64,000 bases of DNA from Narthecium ossifragum (taxonomy: Eukaryota > Streptophyta > Magnoliopsida > Dioscoreales > Nartheciaceae): the NCBI GenBank assembly GCA_963920575.1, contig OY986966.1:15743888-15807887 (forward strand), written 5' to 3'. The translations under genes and the position numbers were made by a program. Shown piece after piece: positions 9,946-22,110 of this stretch; the first letter of the stretch is position 1; each line of letters opens with the position of its first letter. The notes beneath the pieces are model-generated. The model ran no database searches. It saw nothing but the letters and a program-made list of their open reading frames with translations, and had not been told where the DNA came from.

Positions 9946-12589
9946 TGTGAGGACCCGGTCCTCTAACCTGGCTCGACCGCGTAGGTCGGGATCGTGCTCT
10001 GTTGGCTTGTTTCCGCGTCGAGCGCGATCTGGTTGATCGCATTGTTGCTTCTGGACCCCAAGCGCAATTTGGTAAATTGCACCTTAACGGTTGGTTTCAC
10101 ACCTACGTATTGCACACAAAGCCCTATGTATTGTATATGTGCTTGTTAGAACCTTAGACGAACTTGGGATCGAAAGATCTGAGTTCGGGAGCGCAGAAAC
10201 TATCTTTGGGACAACTGTCAGCCCAGAACCGATCGGTCACTCCTGGGAGCGATCGGTCGGGTTCGATGTTGGCACCGCTTTTGACGTGTCCGAATAAGGT
10301 CGCTGAACCGACATAGGCCGATCGGTCACCTTGGGGAGGGACCGATCGGACTCGGGTCTATATAAGACCCGCGACCTTCCCCTGTTTCTTGTTTTCTTCT
10401 TCCCTATTCTTCTCTCCTCTGATTCGGGGTTTGGGATTGTTGCAATCATTTGGGCAGCTTGCCAGGAGCTAGAGGAAGATATCTACACCCTCCTTGAATG
10501 GTTTAATTGGAAATTAAATGTGGATTTTGCGTAGTTCGGTAGGTTTCTTAATTAAGGCTTAATTTTGTGTTCTTCATTGTTTTAATTGATAGTTATTCAA
10601 TTAAACTATGCTAGCTGATGCTGGGTATCTTGATTATCACCTTATTAAAGTTTGGAAGGACTTGGTTTGGATTTGATGTGGATTTAAGCAAGATTTCATC
10701 ATGTTAGTTTTCAGATTTTTGGTTTAATTAGAACAGCGGTGTTCTAACATGATTTTTGGTTTAATTAGAACAGCGGTGATCAAACGTTATTGTTCTCCAT
10801 TAAAGTTTAGATCCCTGAGCTATCTTTTAACTACAACTGGTTTCATGATTTTTAGAGCTACGTAGAATTTCTGGTGAATTAAATGGCCTGTCTGTGCTAA
10901 ACCAGGACAGTCAGATTAATTTGAGGAATTAAGTGGTTTTTCGTTATTTAATTGAACTGATTTTCGGAGCGGATGATATCAGTGATCTTTGGAAGATATC
11001 AGCAAAGTTTAGTTTCAATTCGTGTTATTTTTGGAGGATTTATGCATCATTTACGGAATCTGGATTTTTACCGAAATTATAGGTTTTGATATAATTCATT
11101 TATCCGATTAATCTAGTTTATGGATATGTGATTCGAGGTATGCTTTTTAGTGAACATATAAAGTTTCATGTCGATCAGACGGCTAGATTGAAAGATATGA
11201 TTTTTCGAGGTTTGTTGTAGAATCGGTTTGATCTCAATAACTCGATTATTTTTAATCTTATCTTAGATATACATTATTCTATCTGTGTAAGACGTGTGTG
11301 GCTTGTGGTTGAACCAGGGGAGTCGCGCCTCCCCTGGGGTGTGTAGAATAAATGGGCCTTAAGTACGCCCTCAGCTTTGAATAAAATATTATTATAATTG
11401 CTGCTTTGGTTATTCAATTGTTTAGCTGGAGCTGTATCTCGTGTAGGCCTGAGTGCTTATTTTATCCGATTATTCCAGACTAATGCTATGCTTACCCTTG
11501 GCAAGCTATCTGTTGTACTTGGTTTTGTATAATACTTGGCATATTGTTGCATGTATGAACCGTTGTCTATGTGTATGATCATACATGAATTGTTTGCACT
11601 AGATGCATTCCTAGGCTAAGCGTGGGCAATGGGTCAATCGCCGATCCGGGGGCTCGGGCAGCTCGGATCTAGCCATAGGAGCGAGGTTGGGTAGCAAGGT
11701 TTAGGATTGAATCTGTTATAATAATCTGTTGAATTGAGGTGACTGTCTAGTCGGCTGCAAATTATGCACTAGATGCACACCTAGGCTAAGCGTGGGCGAT
11801 GGATGGGTCAATCGCCGATCCTGGGGCTCGGGCAGCTCGGATCTAGCCTTAGGAGCGAGGTTGGGTAGCAAGGTTTAGGATTGAATATGTTATAATAATC
11901 TGTTGAATTGAGGTGAATGTCTAGTCGGCTGCAAATTATGCTTGATCGAGGTTTAGAGGTCGTTCTGGGTTTTAGGCTCAGTCTCAGTTCGTTGTTAGGG
12001 GAAGTTACATAGTGCACCGGGTTCTACCTCTGTTGTTTCAGCGCTGAGGCGCTTGGTTGGGAGGGACGACTGTTGACAGTACCAGAGGTCATCAGGGTGT
12101 GTGACGTGGGGTAGACGGTGTACATAACGTGGAGTTCTCCTAGAGATGAGTTGGAACCTAGGACCTTACTGTTTCCCTTCCTTGTGAGTGTCGCAGTATA
12201 GAAACCTGCTAAGCTTATTGCTCACTCCTACCCCGGCTGCGTTTTGCAGGTGCAGGCGGCAGCTCTTCTTTTGTAGCACCCATTGGACAGGCACATGGTG
12301 GCGCGTCGACTTCTCGAGGAGCTTGAGGACTTGGGGTCCAGTTACTTCTTTTTGGGATGATAAATGTATAATTCCCTTCTGCAAGGAATTTTGGGATAGT
12401 TATAATATGATATTTTGGAGTTTAGTCTTGTATCAGAATCTTGAGTCATATTAGAGATTTTAATTTTGACCCGAGATTAATTGTTAATTTAGTTGGTTTA
12501 TTATATTATAAATGTACCACATGTGGATTGAATAGAATAGGAACTCTCACGCCCCGATCTGGATGGGTTTTTTGGGTCGGGGTGTTACA
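9946..12589 (+). mobile_element. 5' LTR of the Gypsy C element
   Basis: 2644 bp, TGTGAGGACC to GGTGTTACA. Contains the palindrome GCAATTTGGTAAATTGC (10064-10080), paired GATCGGTC cores at 10231-10351, a TATA box (TATATAAG, 10359-10366) inside a near-palindrome GGGTCTATATAAGACCC, and a 170-bp tandem duplication near its 3' half. Confidence 0.9.
11596..11941 (+). repeat. 170-bp tandem duplication in the 5' LTR
   Basis: The unit starting GCACTAGATGC at 11596 repeats from 11766 with few changes, ending at the GCTGCAAATTATG motif. The matching part of the 3' LTR (about 21300-21470) has one copy, so the duplication arose in this LTR after insertion, or was lost from the other. Confidence 0.8.
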
Positions 12590-12592
12590 ACT

Positions 12593-12604
12593 TGGTATCA
12601 GAGC
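12593..12604 (+). other. Primer-binding site, initiator Met tRNA (Gypsy C)
   Basis: TGGTATCAGAGC, three bases after the 5' LTR end. Confidence 0.85.
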
Positions 12605-12791
12605 ATGCTGTAGGTCCCAGGGATAGGATTTGGCTTGTTGTTAAGGTTTTGAGTGTGGTTGGGATAGTTCTAGGGTTAGAACATCCTTGCATGCTTTGAT
12701 TGCGCTCGTCTGTGATATGTTTTTCGCTTTATTGATTGATGCTCTTTTTTGTCTTGACGAGTGGATTCTCGTGTCTCTGGTACTTGTGTTG

Positions 12792-14010
12792 ATGGCAGGG
12801 CAGCTCGACGGTTCTCTCGCAGGGGTCCAGGACGCATCGCGCGATGAGCACGCCGTCCGGCAGGCCGCAGAGGCCGAGGGTCGTCAGCACCCGGCACCTA
12901 TACTGGCACCAAAGGCAGTTTCAGTAGGCGGCAACGGGGTGGAAGAAGCTTCCTCCCGCGGTTGGGGAGTTCTTTCTCTCATTGCTGGGCGGACCTTAGC
13001 GTCGGAGATTCTCGACCTTCGACTGCTGGACCCGCCTAGGTTCAGCGGTCGGAGTGGGGATCCGGCAAAGGCGAACGAGTGGCTAGAGGAGGTCACTCAT
13101 GTGCTCGATCTCCTGTTCGGTGAGGATGACGCCCTTCGGGTCAAGCTTGCGGCATTCCAGCTCGACGAGGACGCTTTAGACTGGTGGCGCACCGCCCAGG
13201 CCACCAGGGCAGGAGGAGAGCAGATGTTGTGGTCAGGGTTTTGTGCCATTTTTCTCGGCATGTACTTTCCCTACAGTACGCGGGTGGCCATGATCGAGGA
13301 GTACCTTTCCCTCACTCAGGGTACTCTGTCTGTTCAGCAATTTTCCACCAGGTTCACCCACCTATCCCGCTATGCTGGACCAGTGGCAGCCGACCCTTCT
13401 GCCAGGGCCTATCAGTTTGAGAGGGGACTCCGAGCAAAGATTCGGAGGGTGATCGTCGTGCACCAGGCGACCACATACTCGGTGGTGTTGGGTGTTGCAC
13501 TGGCAGTGGAGGTTCATTGCCCGAGGGCAAGTCAGTTGGCACTAGCGACTGGTGGGGGAGGTAGAGTGTAGTCTCAGAGGGGCCAGAGCAGAGGAGGCTC
13601 GTGGAGGAAGGCTCCGTACTAGCAGCGTCACCGACCTTACACTTAGTAGTAGCAGCAACAACCCAGGCAGGGAGGCCAGCTTACTGTTAAAGCTGCGCCT
13701 CAGGGGCAGGCACCTGCGGGAGGAGGCTAGGGCCAGCAATTTGCGCCCATCGTGTGCTTCGAGTGTGGTCAGCCAGGGCACAGGCACCGATTCTGTCTGT
13801 TGTTGGGAGCGCAGGCTGATCGAGGCGGAGGTTGGCAGGACAAGCAGCCGGGCGAGGTAGAGGTCGCGGCAGAGGTCGAGGCGATCCCAGAGGAGGTGGA
13901 GTCTACGCACTTCCAGACCGCGAGTACCCCAACAGAGTCCAGCCTTACTACCAGCCTTACCACCATCCACCTTACCTGCAAGCGGTACCAGCCCCATAGG
14001 CCCCAGTTGA
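12792..14010 (+). pseudogene. Gypsy C gag region
   Basis: From ATG 12792 the frame encodes a chromovirus Gag: retrotransposon-gag domain (about 13040-13420, with ANEWLEEVTHVLD and DALDWWR), a Gln/Gly-rich linker, and an intact CCHC knuckle CFECGQPGHRHRFC near 13757-13798. In-frame TAG codons interrupt it from about 13570 on (near 13568, 13619, 13642-13650, 13729); most sit where CAG (Gln) is expected in a Gln-rich stretch. The reading frame itself stays constant, so this is decay by point mutation and not frameshift. It precedes pol in the same polyprotein. Confidence 0.85.
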
Positions 14011-15191
14011 CCCCCCAGTTCTCAAAGGTACCTTCCAGCTTTTCAATTCATTCGTAGATATACTGATAGATTCTGGGGCGTCGCATTCCTTTGTACCTAG
14101 CGAGTGTGTGACATCACTAGGGTTAGAGACAGAGCTACTTGGGGTTGCACAACACATAGACACACCTGTCGGCGGAGGTGATCGTTTTGAGCATATTTGC
14201 TGGTCTTGCGAGTTGGAGGTTGGGGGCCTCCATGTTCTTCTAGACCTTCGGGTGCTAGACATGGTCGGGTTTGACATGATACTCGGTATGGACTGGCTGA
14301 CATCGTACCGAGCCGTCATCAACTGTGGCCATCATCGAGTATCTGGTTGGACACCCGATGATGTGCGATTTGTTTTGTTGGGGGATCGCCAGTCGGCTGA
14401 TTCCCTTGCTTGTTGTTGTTCTTCCAGGCACGAGGGCCAGCTGTCAGCTTTACTGGTGTGCCTTTTCTTGTTCGCTGCAGAGGGCAGTCGAGAGAGCAAT
14501 TTACCAAGGGTAGTTTGGGAGTTTGCAGACGTGTTTCCAGATGAGCTGCCAGGTTTTCCACCTTGCAGGGTTGTCGACTTCGAGATCGACCTCGTACCGG
14601 GTACCGGGCCGATTTCGTTGCTAGCGTTCAGGATAGCACCGGCAGAGCAGAGAGAGTTGAGGACACAGCTGGATGAGCTAGAGGGGCGAGGCTTCATTCG
14701 TCCCAGCACGTCACCTTGGGGAGGTCATGTGTTATTTGGAAAGAAGAAGGACGGCACACTTCATATTTGCATTGAGTATAAGAAGCTGAATAGCGTGACG
14801 GTGAAGAACAGGTATCCGATGCCTAGGATCGATGACTTGTTCGACCAACTCCGAGGTTCGTCAGTCTTTTCGAAAATCGATCTCGGTACAGGCTACCACC
14901 AGCTGAGGATCTAGGATTGCGACATCCCAAAGATAGCTTTTCGTATGAGGTACGGGCTGTATGAGTTCACAGTGATGTCGTTCGGCCTGACGAACGCACC
15001 AGCAACCTTCATGGATCTTATGCAGAGGGTCTTCCGACCTTATCTTGATCGGTTCGTGCTGGTGTTCGTCGACGACATCCTGATCTACTCACGCACTGAG
15101 GAGGATCATGCTTAGCATCTGAGGACAGTGTTGCAGTTACTGAGGGAGCATCGGCTGTACGCCAAGGCTTCCAAGTGTGAGTTCTGGCTCC
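14011..15191 (+). pseudogene. Gypsy C pol part 1: protease and reverse transcriptase
   Basis: Aspartic protease with active-site DSGAS at about 14068-14082. The reverse transcriptase follows: [36 protein letters not shown], and the catalytic box FVDD (about 15064-15075, where YVDD or FVDD is usual). Stops after HQLRI (about 14914) and in EEDHA*H (about 15113) are TAG where CAG is expected. The frame ends at 15191 where a D-family solo LTR is inserted (duplication GCTCC, 15187-15191). It would copy the element RNA into DNA. Confidence 0.88.
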
Positions 15192-16859
15192 TGATGTCGC
15201 TCAAATGTGTCACGCACAGCGGTCGCGGTGCAGTACAGCATAAGAGAGGTCGAATCCCACAGAGAGACAAACAGGAAAGATCCAGAAACACAGATAACAA
15301 TGAATTGAAAACAATCAAGAGCAATGAAAGTTAAGAAAATAGATCGGAGATGTAATGGTAAGATAAAGTTAACAAAAGAAATCAAGATTTGAATGAGGCT
15401 AGGCTTCAGGAATCACTTAACTCGGATTTAGGTTCTTCTCTTCTCAATGGTTCACATGGTACTCAGTTAAGGGATTCACATCCCAATCACCTTAACCGGA
15501 AGATATAGAATTATGAATCTGATAAAATATATAAATGTCTCTTCCTACGATTGGTTCTTCCTTTTTATAGTTCTAACTTCATCCAACCAAACCTAAGAAT
15601 ACACGATACCGGCTGTCACTACAGGCAACGCGCAACAAAAGTTCATCGGGACAAAGCCCTAACTTTAACCGGATCTCTAAGAATACACAATACCAACTCT
15701 CACAATCGGCAATGCATAGCAAAGATCTCACGGTATAGAGCCCCAACCTTATCTAACAAGATCCCTAAGAATACACAATACCAGCTGTCACTACGGGCAA
15801 TGCATAGCAAAGGTCTCGCAAGGCTCGGTAGGAGAATCAAAAGAGATAACTATGGGATCACAATATCATAAAAGAAGCATGACTGGATTTATAATAATGT
15901 TTAACCACAAAGCAATCTGTGAAGATCCAATACATAAAAAGAGTTTAACAACAAAGATTAAAATCATGAACCATCGTTGGAGAAGAAACCCTAATCCTCG
16001 CTAGATCATCCGTCCGCTATGCCCGCGGATTACTCGGCCATGGATGGAGATGTCTTCATCTTCTTCCTTTGGAAAACATCCAGAAGGAGCCTCCAAAAAC
16101 GTCGAAGAAGCCCCCCTCAAACCCTAGAAAAAGTCATATTTATAGGCCCAAGTGTCTCCATCCACGGATTAGATCTAAACCGTTGATTTTCTTCACTGGG
16201 AAAGTAGGATCGATCCCTCCCAGGGTGTAGGATCGATCCCTCTCATTAAAAACTTCAATTTCTGCCTTCGCCCGAACCCGATCGATCGAACTATGGGCGC
16301 TGGATCGATCGAATGCGTAAAAATCCACCTTCTCTGGCTATTTTTTAGTCCGATCGATCCAACTTTAGGTGTCGGATCGATCGGACCCCTTAGGAGGGAT
16401 GGATGGATGGATCGGAAGGTGAGAAGCTGAAAAATATATGTTCTGTCACGATTCTGAATAGTAGGATCGATCCCACCAGGGTATAGGATCGATCTCACTT
16501 TCCAGCATATTTACCGATCTGCCATCCAGACTGCGCCATCGGTACTAAAATTGCTGTAACTTCCTCTAGGAAACTCGGAATCACAAACCGTAAAATTTTA
16601 CAGAATCTAGACTTCAAGAGCTTTCCAATCATATATGGTACATCATCTGGTTCTTCATGAGCAGGTACAGATTAATTTTTGAAGTTGATCCATATACTCT
16701 TTTCAGCTTCTTTTAACTCCAATTTCCTGCATTTTCCAAACAACCATGTGAAGCAACATATAGATATAAAAATAGTAATAAAGATGTTGATTAAGGATAA
16801 TAATCTAGCAATTGAGATGGTTATAAGACTGTTCAGAGTGCACTTTCATGCACTCATCA
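15192..16859 (-). mobile_element. Solo LTR, family D, copy 3 (in pol)
   Basis: Starts TGATG, ends CATCA, flanked by a perfect GCTCC duplication (15187-15191, 16860-16864). 1668 bp, no internal region. Transcription runs on the minus strand: a TATA box (CCTATAAATA, plus 16137-16146 reversed) lies downstream of four GATCGATC pairs (16208/16231, 16280/16303, 16352/16375, 16465/16487; spacing 22-23). Shares ~200 bp of strong similarity with the copy at 51662-53318. It breaks the reverse transcriptase of the host element. Confidence 0.85.
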
Positions 16860-16864
16860 GCTCC

Positions 16865-18326
16865 CATAAGTGAAGTTTCTTGCGTATATGGTGTCAGCGG
16901 CGGGCATTTCAGTTGATCCAGCCAAGGTCGAGGCAGTGCTACAGTAGCAAAGGCCGAAGACGGTGTTAGAGGTTCGCAGCTTCCTCGGCTTGGCGGGATA
17001 CTACCGGAGGTTCGTCAGAGACTTCTCCAGAGTTGTTGGGCCGTTGACCAGATTGACTCAGAAGGCGGTCCCATTTCTTTGAGACGATGCTTGCGAGCAG
17101 GCTTTCGTAGAGTTGAGGGCGAGACTGACGAGTGCACCGATCCTGATCGTTCCAGAGCGAGGCGTCGACTACAGCGTGTACTACGACGCCAGTGGCAAGG
17201 GTCTAGGCTGCGTGCTGATGCACGAAGGCCATGTGGTGGCCTACGGTTCCTGACAGCTGAAGATCCATGAGCGTACTTACCCCGTCCATGATTTAGAGCT
17301 GGCAACAGTTGTCTTTTTTCTAAAGACATGGCGGCACTACCTCTACGATGAGTGGTTCCTGGTGTACTCAGATCACAAGAGGTTGAGACACGTTTTCACC
17401 CAGCGTAACCTCAAGCTCAGGCAGCGGCAGTGGATGCAGCTACTAGAGGACTATGACTTCCAGTTGCATTACCATTATGATAAGGCAAATGTCATAGCGG
17501 ACGCTCTGAGTAGACAAGCCAGAGACAACAGAACGACCTTGGCAGCGTTGTCGGCTTGACAGTGGCAGATGATAGACACAGTTGGTCAGTTCGGGCTCGA
17601 CTTCAACGACCAGGCGTCAGGCGGTTTCCTCTATGCTGTTCACATCATTCCAGTTCTACTGACGAGGGTGGTAGAGACACAGAGTAGAGATCCTGAGCTC
17701 GCGGAGATCCGTGTGGTGGTCAGCACCGAGCACGCGATTGAGGGCTGGAAAGTTTCAGCATATGGCAGTCTATACTTCAGAGGCAGTGTTGTAGTTCTAG
17801 CAGACCCAGTGCTGAGAGAGGACATCCTTTGTGAGTTCCATCACTCTACCTTCGCAGTTCATCCCGGCAGCACCAAGATGTACCATGATCTTTGCCGACA
17901 GTTCTGGTGGTGCGGGATGAAGAGGAGTGTTGCTGAGTTTGTTTCCATATGCCTCACCTATCAAAAGGTGAAGGCAGAGCACCGACGGACGCCAGATCTA
18001 CTACAGCCACTTCCAGTCCCAGAGCGGAAGTGGGAGCACATAGCGATGGACTTCGTCACCGGGCTACCCAGGACAGCGAAGGGGAATGATGCGATTTGGG
18101 TCATCATTGATCGATTGACCAAGTTGACTCATTTTCTCCCCATGAGGACCATAGAGGCAGTGTCGAGGTTGAGCCAGAGGTACATCGACGAGGTAGTTAG
18201 ACTGCACGGCATCCCAGTGTCGATAGTATCAGACAGAGACCCCAGATTCACCGGCAGATTCTAGAGCAGCTTCTAGGATTCCTTGGGGACAGCGCTGACG
18301 TTCAGCACAACGTTCAATCCTCAGAC
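16865..18326 (+). pseudogene. Gypsy C pol part 2: RT tail, RNase H, integrase (truncated)
   Basis: Resumes the polyprotein after the D insertion, one base out of frame. Contains the RT connection (PAKVEAVLQ, SFLGLAGYYRRF), RNase H (VYYDASGKGLGCVL; then YSDHKRLRHVFTQ), the integrase zinc-binding region (HSTFAVHPG.. and SICLTYQK, where the last Cys of the HHCC set is Tyr) and the integrase core to SDRDPRFTG (second catalytic Asp). Stops, mostly TAG or TGA, lie near 16948, 17252, 17558, 18262 and 18274. Sequence stops in mid-integrase at about 18326 and is fused to LTR sequence, so the third catalytic residue (Glu) and the C-terminus are deleted. Confidence 0.85.
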
Positions 18327-21300
18327 AAGTTATTTTTCGAGGATTTATATATCATTTACGGAATCTGGATTTTACCGAAATTATAGGTTTTGATATAATT
18401 TCGTTAATCCGATTACTTCGGTTTTTGGATATGTGATTTGGGGTATGTCATTTAGTGGGCATATCAAGTTTCATGTCGATCGGAAGGCTAGATTGAAAGA
18501 TAGGATTTTTCGAGGTTTACTGTAGAATCAGTTTGATCTCAATAACTCGATTATTTTTAATCTTATCTTAGATATATATTATTATATCCGTGTAAGTTGT
18601 GCGTGGCTTGTGGTTGAAAAAGGGGAGTCGCGCCTCCTCTGGGGTGTGTAGAATAAATGGGCCTTAAGTACGCCCTTAGCTTTGAATAAAATATTATTAT
18701 AATTGATGCTTTGGTTATTCAATTGTTTACATGGGGATGTATCCCGTGTAGGCCTGAGTGCCTATTTTATCCGCTTATTCTAGACCAATGCTATGCTTAC
18801 CCTTAGTGAGCTATGTGCTACGCCTGGTCCTGTATAATACTTAGCATATTTGTGAGGACCTGCCCCTCTACTCCTGTTGCTCGTTGTAGACCGCAAGGGC
18901 AATTTGGTAAATTGTGCCTTGGTGGTTTGTTTCACACCCGCGTGTGCACACACTGATCGTGTTTTGTGTTAGTGTTTGATTAGAATGGTTAGGTGGACCC
19001 GGGATCGGAAGATCCGTGGTTGGGCTTGTGTTTTAGCCCAAGTTTGAGTTTCTGGGGAAAGGAGATCGATCTTTCTTGCTAAGGAGATCGATCTTCCTTG
19101 CTAAGGAGATCGATCTTCCTTGAGAAGAAGATCGATCCTTCTGTGTCAGAAAGTCTTGGCGGTGATCTTTGAGAGGACGGCCGTCGTTGGCCGTCGCTCT
19201 CCACTGTCAGAGGGAGAGAGGACTTTCTCTCCTCTCCTCCCCCTTTTCCCCTCCTTCCCCGGCTTTTCCCCTTCCTCTTCTTCCTCTTCTTCCTCTTCTC
19301 CTTCTCCTTCTCCTTCTTCTTCCTTCTTCTTTCTCTCTTCCCGCGGTTCTGTTTCCTCTGTTTTTCCGGCAGCCGCTTCTTCTTCTCCGTTCTCCCTCCT
19401 CCGGCCACCGCTTTGGGCGTTTCAAAGCTCGTTGGATCCGTGGCGACGTGAGGAAGATCCATGGTGTGGTTTGAAGCTGGGTTGGTGACTGGTTAGCGGG
19501 GAATCAACTAAGGATTGCGTTTTCGGTAGGTTTCTACCTACCTGAGTTAGTTTAGGGGTTTTCTCTTGATCTAGCCGTTAGATCTTGTTGTTCTAGGTGT
19601 TTTTGAATGCCTCTTGCTTAGTTTAATTTTTGTTGTAAGTTTCATAAGCTTTGGTTGAGATTTTAGTAGGATTTAATCATGTTTAATCTCGGATTTTCCG
19701 GTTTCTGCTGTTCTTCAAGAACAGCCGATTTACGGCGAGGTTTTCGATCGTTACGTGCATGTTCTTGGGTTATGATAAACATAAGAGTTATAGTTCTTTG
19801 AATCTACTCTCAGACCCAACAAATATGATAATTTTCTGATTTTTCTACCATTTGTTATGAATTTCTTACTGGTGGGTTGCGTTGCATCAAGTAAATGATA
19901 AGTTAGTTTGATTAGCGGTTTTGATTAGTGTTTTTCCGTTAATTGAGCCGTTGGATGTTTTCACATTTTTGATATGTTGATTCCGGCATGTTGATCTACT
20001 GAACTCTATGTTGGATCTCGAATCCGACGTTGTTTGGACGTCGGATCGACGCGGTCAATTAGCCTCTAAGTAGAGGATTTTGGTGATTTAAATAATATTA
20101 TATGTTTGAAACATATAATATTATATTTTACTGTTCATCGGAGTTTTCAGGGTTGCTTACCATTGCAGGAGTCCACAATTGACGATCGCAGTACCGTCAT
20201 AATGTCATGACCCGCTGCGGATTGGCTGGCAGCGGTTGGTAGTACCGCTGCAGCGATCCAGTTGGACTTGTATGCTATCTTTATCATACTGTTGCATGCT
20301 TACCTCTTATTTGTATATGTTCATTGCATGCATTCTCTGTTGTGCATTAGTTGCATGGTTAGGGCGTGTGTGATCTGTGGGTCGCCGTTCCGAGGCTGGA
20401 AGCTCGGATTTAGCCCTAGGATCGGGGTTGTGTAGTTTGGACCCGGTTCAAATTATGGTGTCCAGTCAAACTTGATGATAGGCTTAGATGACTTGTACAC
20501 CTATTGCTTGATGATTGTAGAGGTCGTGTCGGCCTTGTGTCGGGTGCTGAGGTGTAGCCGGTGTCCCACTGTGTTGACTCTTGAGTAGAGGAGTTGCCTA
20601 CTCAGCGGTGTCATTTCCCGCCTACAATGTCGTTCCCTGCTTGTGAGCCAGCAGTGTTGTTTCCTGCTACTGAGTGTGACCTGACATGTGACCAGCTCGG
20701 TTGGAAGACCATGATCGTGGGCCTTAGGGACACGCGGTGGGGTTTTGAGACCCCTATATACACTTAGGCCTTACTTGAGGGCGACACTGTTGTGTTTCCC
20801 TCTTCCTTCTGTGTGTCGTAGTGTAGAACCCTACTGAGCTTTATGCTCACTCCTACCCGGGCTGCGTTTTGCAGGTGCAGGCGTTAGTTCTTCTTCTGTG
20901 GCCCCTACCGGGCAGTTGGTCGGCGGTGCGGCGGCGCCAAGCGGAGTCTGAGAGGTGGTGATCTTTTACTGCTTTTAACCTATGTTAGATAGCCTCCTAT
21001 GGGAGTAATGTTGTATTTGAACCTTCCCCTCTCCGAGAATATGTATATTAAATTCACTTGGGTTTTGTAATCTGTGGTTCGAGGCTTCCTTAATTATGTC
21101 TTTTTAAATTGAGGGTATTTATGATGAATTGTTAGGGAGACCAATAGCTTAGAGGGAACCCTCACCAATATTTTTTCCGTGGTTTGTTAGGTTTCGGTTC
21201 GCGTCGCCCGGCCCAGTTGGGCTTTCGCGGGTCGGGGCGCGACAATATTGTTGCATGCATGAACTATTGTCTATGTGTATGATCATACATGAATTTTTTG

Positions 21301-22110
21301 CACTAGATGCATTCATAGGCTAGGCATGGACTATGGGTCAATCACCTATCTGGGAGCTCGGATCTAGCCTTAGGAGTGAAGCTGGGTAGGAAGGTCTAGG
21401 ATTGAATTTGTTATAATAATCTGTTGAATTGAGGTGACTGTCTAGTCGGCTGCAAATTATGCTTGATCGAGGTTTAGAGGTTGTTCTGGGTTTCGGGCTT
21501 AGTCTCAGTTCGCTGTCAGGGGAAGTTACGTAGTGCACTGGGTTCTGACCCTGTTGTTTCAGCGTTGACGCGCTTGGTTGAAAGGGATGACTGTTGACAG
21601 TACCAGAGGTCATCACGGTGCGTGCCTTGGGGTAGGCGGTGTACGTAACGTGGAGTTCTCCTAAAGATGAGTTGGAACCTAAGACATTACTGTTTCCCTT
21701 CCTTGTGAGTGTCGTAGCATAGAAACCTGCTGAGTTTATTGTTCACTCCTACCCGGGCTGCGTTTTGCAACTGCAGGCGTCAGCTCTTCTTCTGTAGCAC
21801 CTACTGGACAGGTACATGGTGGCACGTCGACTTCTGGATGAGCTTGAGGACTTGGGGTCCAGTTACTTCTTTTTGGGATGATAAATGTATAATTTCCTTC
21901 TGCAAGGAATTTTGAGATAGTTATAATATGATATTTTGGATTTTAGTCTTATATCAGAATCTTGAATCATATAAGAGATTTTCATTTTGACCCCAGATTA
22001 ATTGTTAATTTAGTTGCTTTATTATATTATAAATACGCCACAGGTGGATTGAATAGAATAGGAACCATCACACCCCGGTCTGGATGGGTTTTCTGGGGCG
22101 GGGTGTGACA
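18327..22110 (+). mobile_element. 3' LTR of Gypsy C, 5'-truncated, split by a B solo LTR
   Basis: Matches the 5' LTR from about position 11026 onward. It lacks the first ~1.08 kb, including the palindrome, the GATC-core pairs and the TATA box. It is split by the B solo LTR at 18851-21244 and ends GGGTGTGACA at 22110. Confidence 0.85.
18851..21244 (+). mobile_element. Solo LTR, Gypsy family B, copy 2
   Basis: TGTGAGGACC to GGGGCGCGACA, flanked by the exact duplication ATATT (18846-18850, 21245-21249). 2394 bp. Carries the palindrome at 18899-18915 and four GATCGATC cores starting at 19064, 19085, 19108 and 19130 (spacing 21, 23, 22). A C+T-rich microsatellite-like block (about 19195-19410) yields spurious open frames on both strands. 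Confidence 0.9.

Larger units (their letters stand above)
9946..22110 (+). mobile_element. Ty3/Gypsy chromovirus (family C), with nested insertions
   Basis: A retrotransposon bounded by TGTGAGGACC and GGGTGTGACA with target duplication GTTGA (9941-9945, 22111-22115). Order: 5' LTR, Met-tRNA primer site, gag with zinc knuckle, protease, reverse transcriptase, RNase H, integrase, truncated 3' LTR. Motif content (DSGAS protease, [17 protein letters not shown] RT entry, HHCC-type integrase) fits the Del/Tekay chromovirus branch. A deletion joins mid-integrase (about 18326) to the middle of the 3' LTR. Two solo LTRs are nested: D at 15192-16859 and B at 18851-21244. Many premature stops mean it is dead. 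Confidence 0.9.

Noticed and set aside
19079..19488. Lys/Arg-rich and Ser/Leu-rich ORFs on opposite strands
   Set aside because: A C+T microsatellite within LTR B; mirror artefacts.
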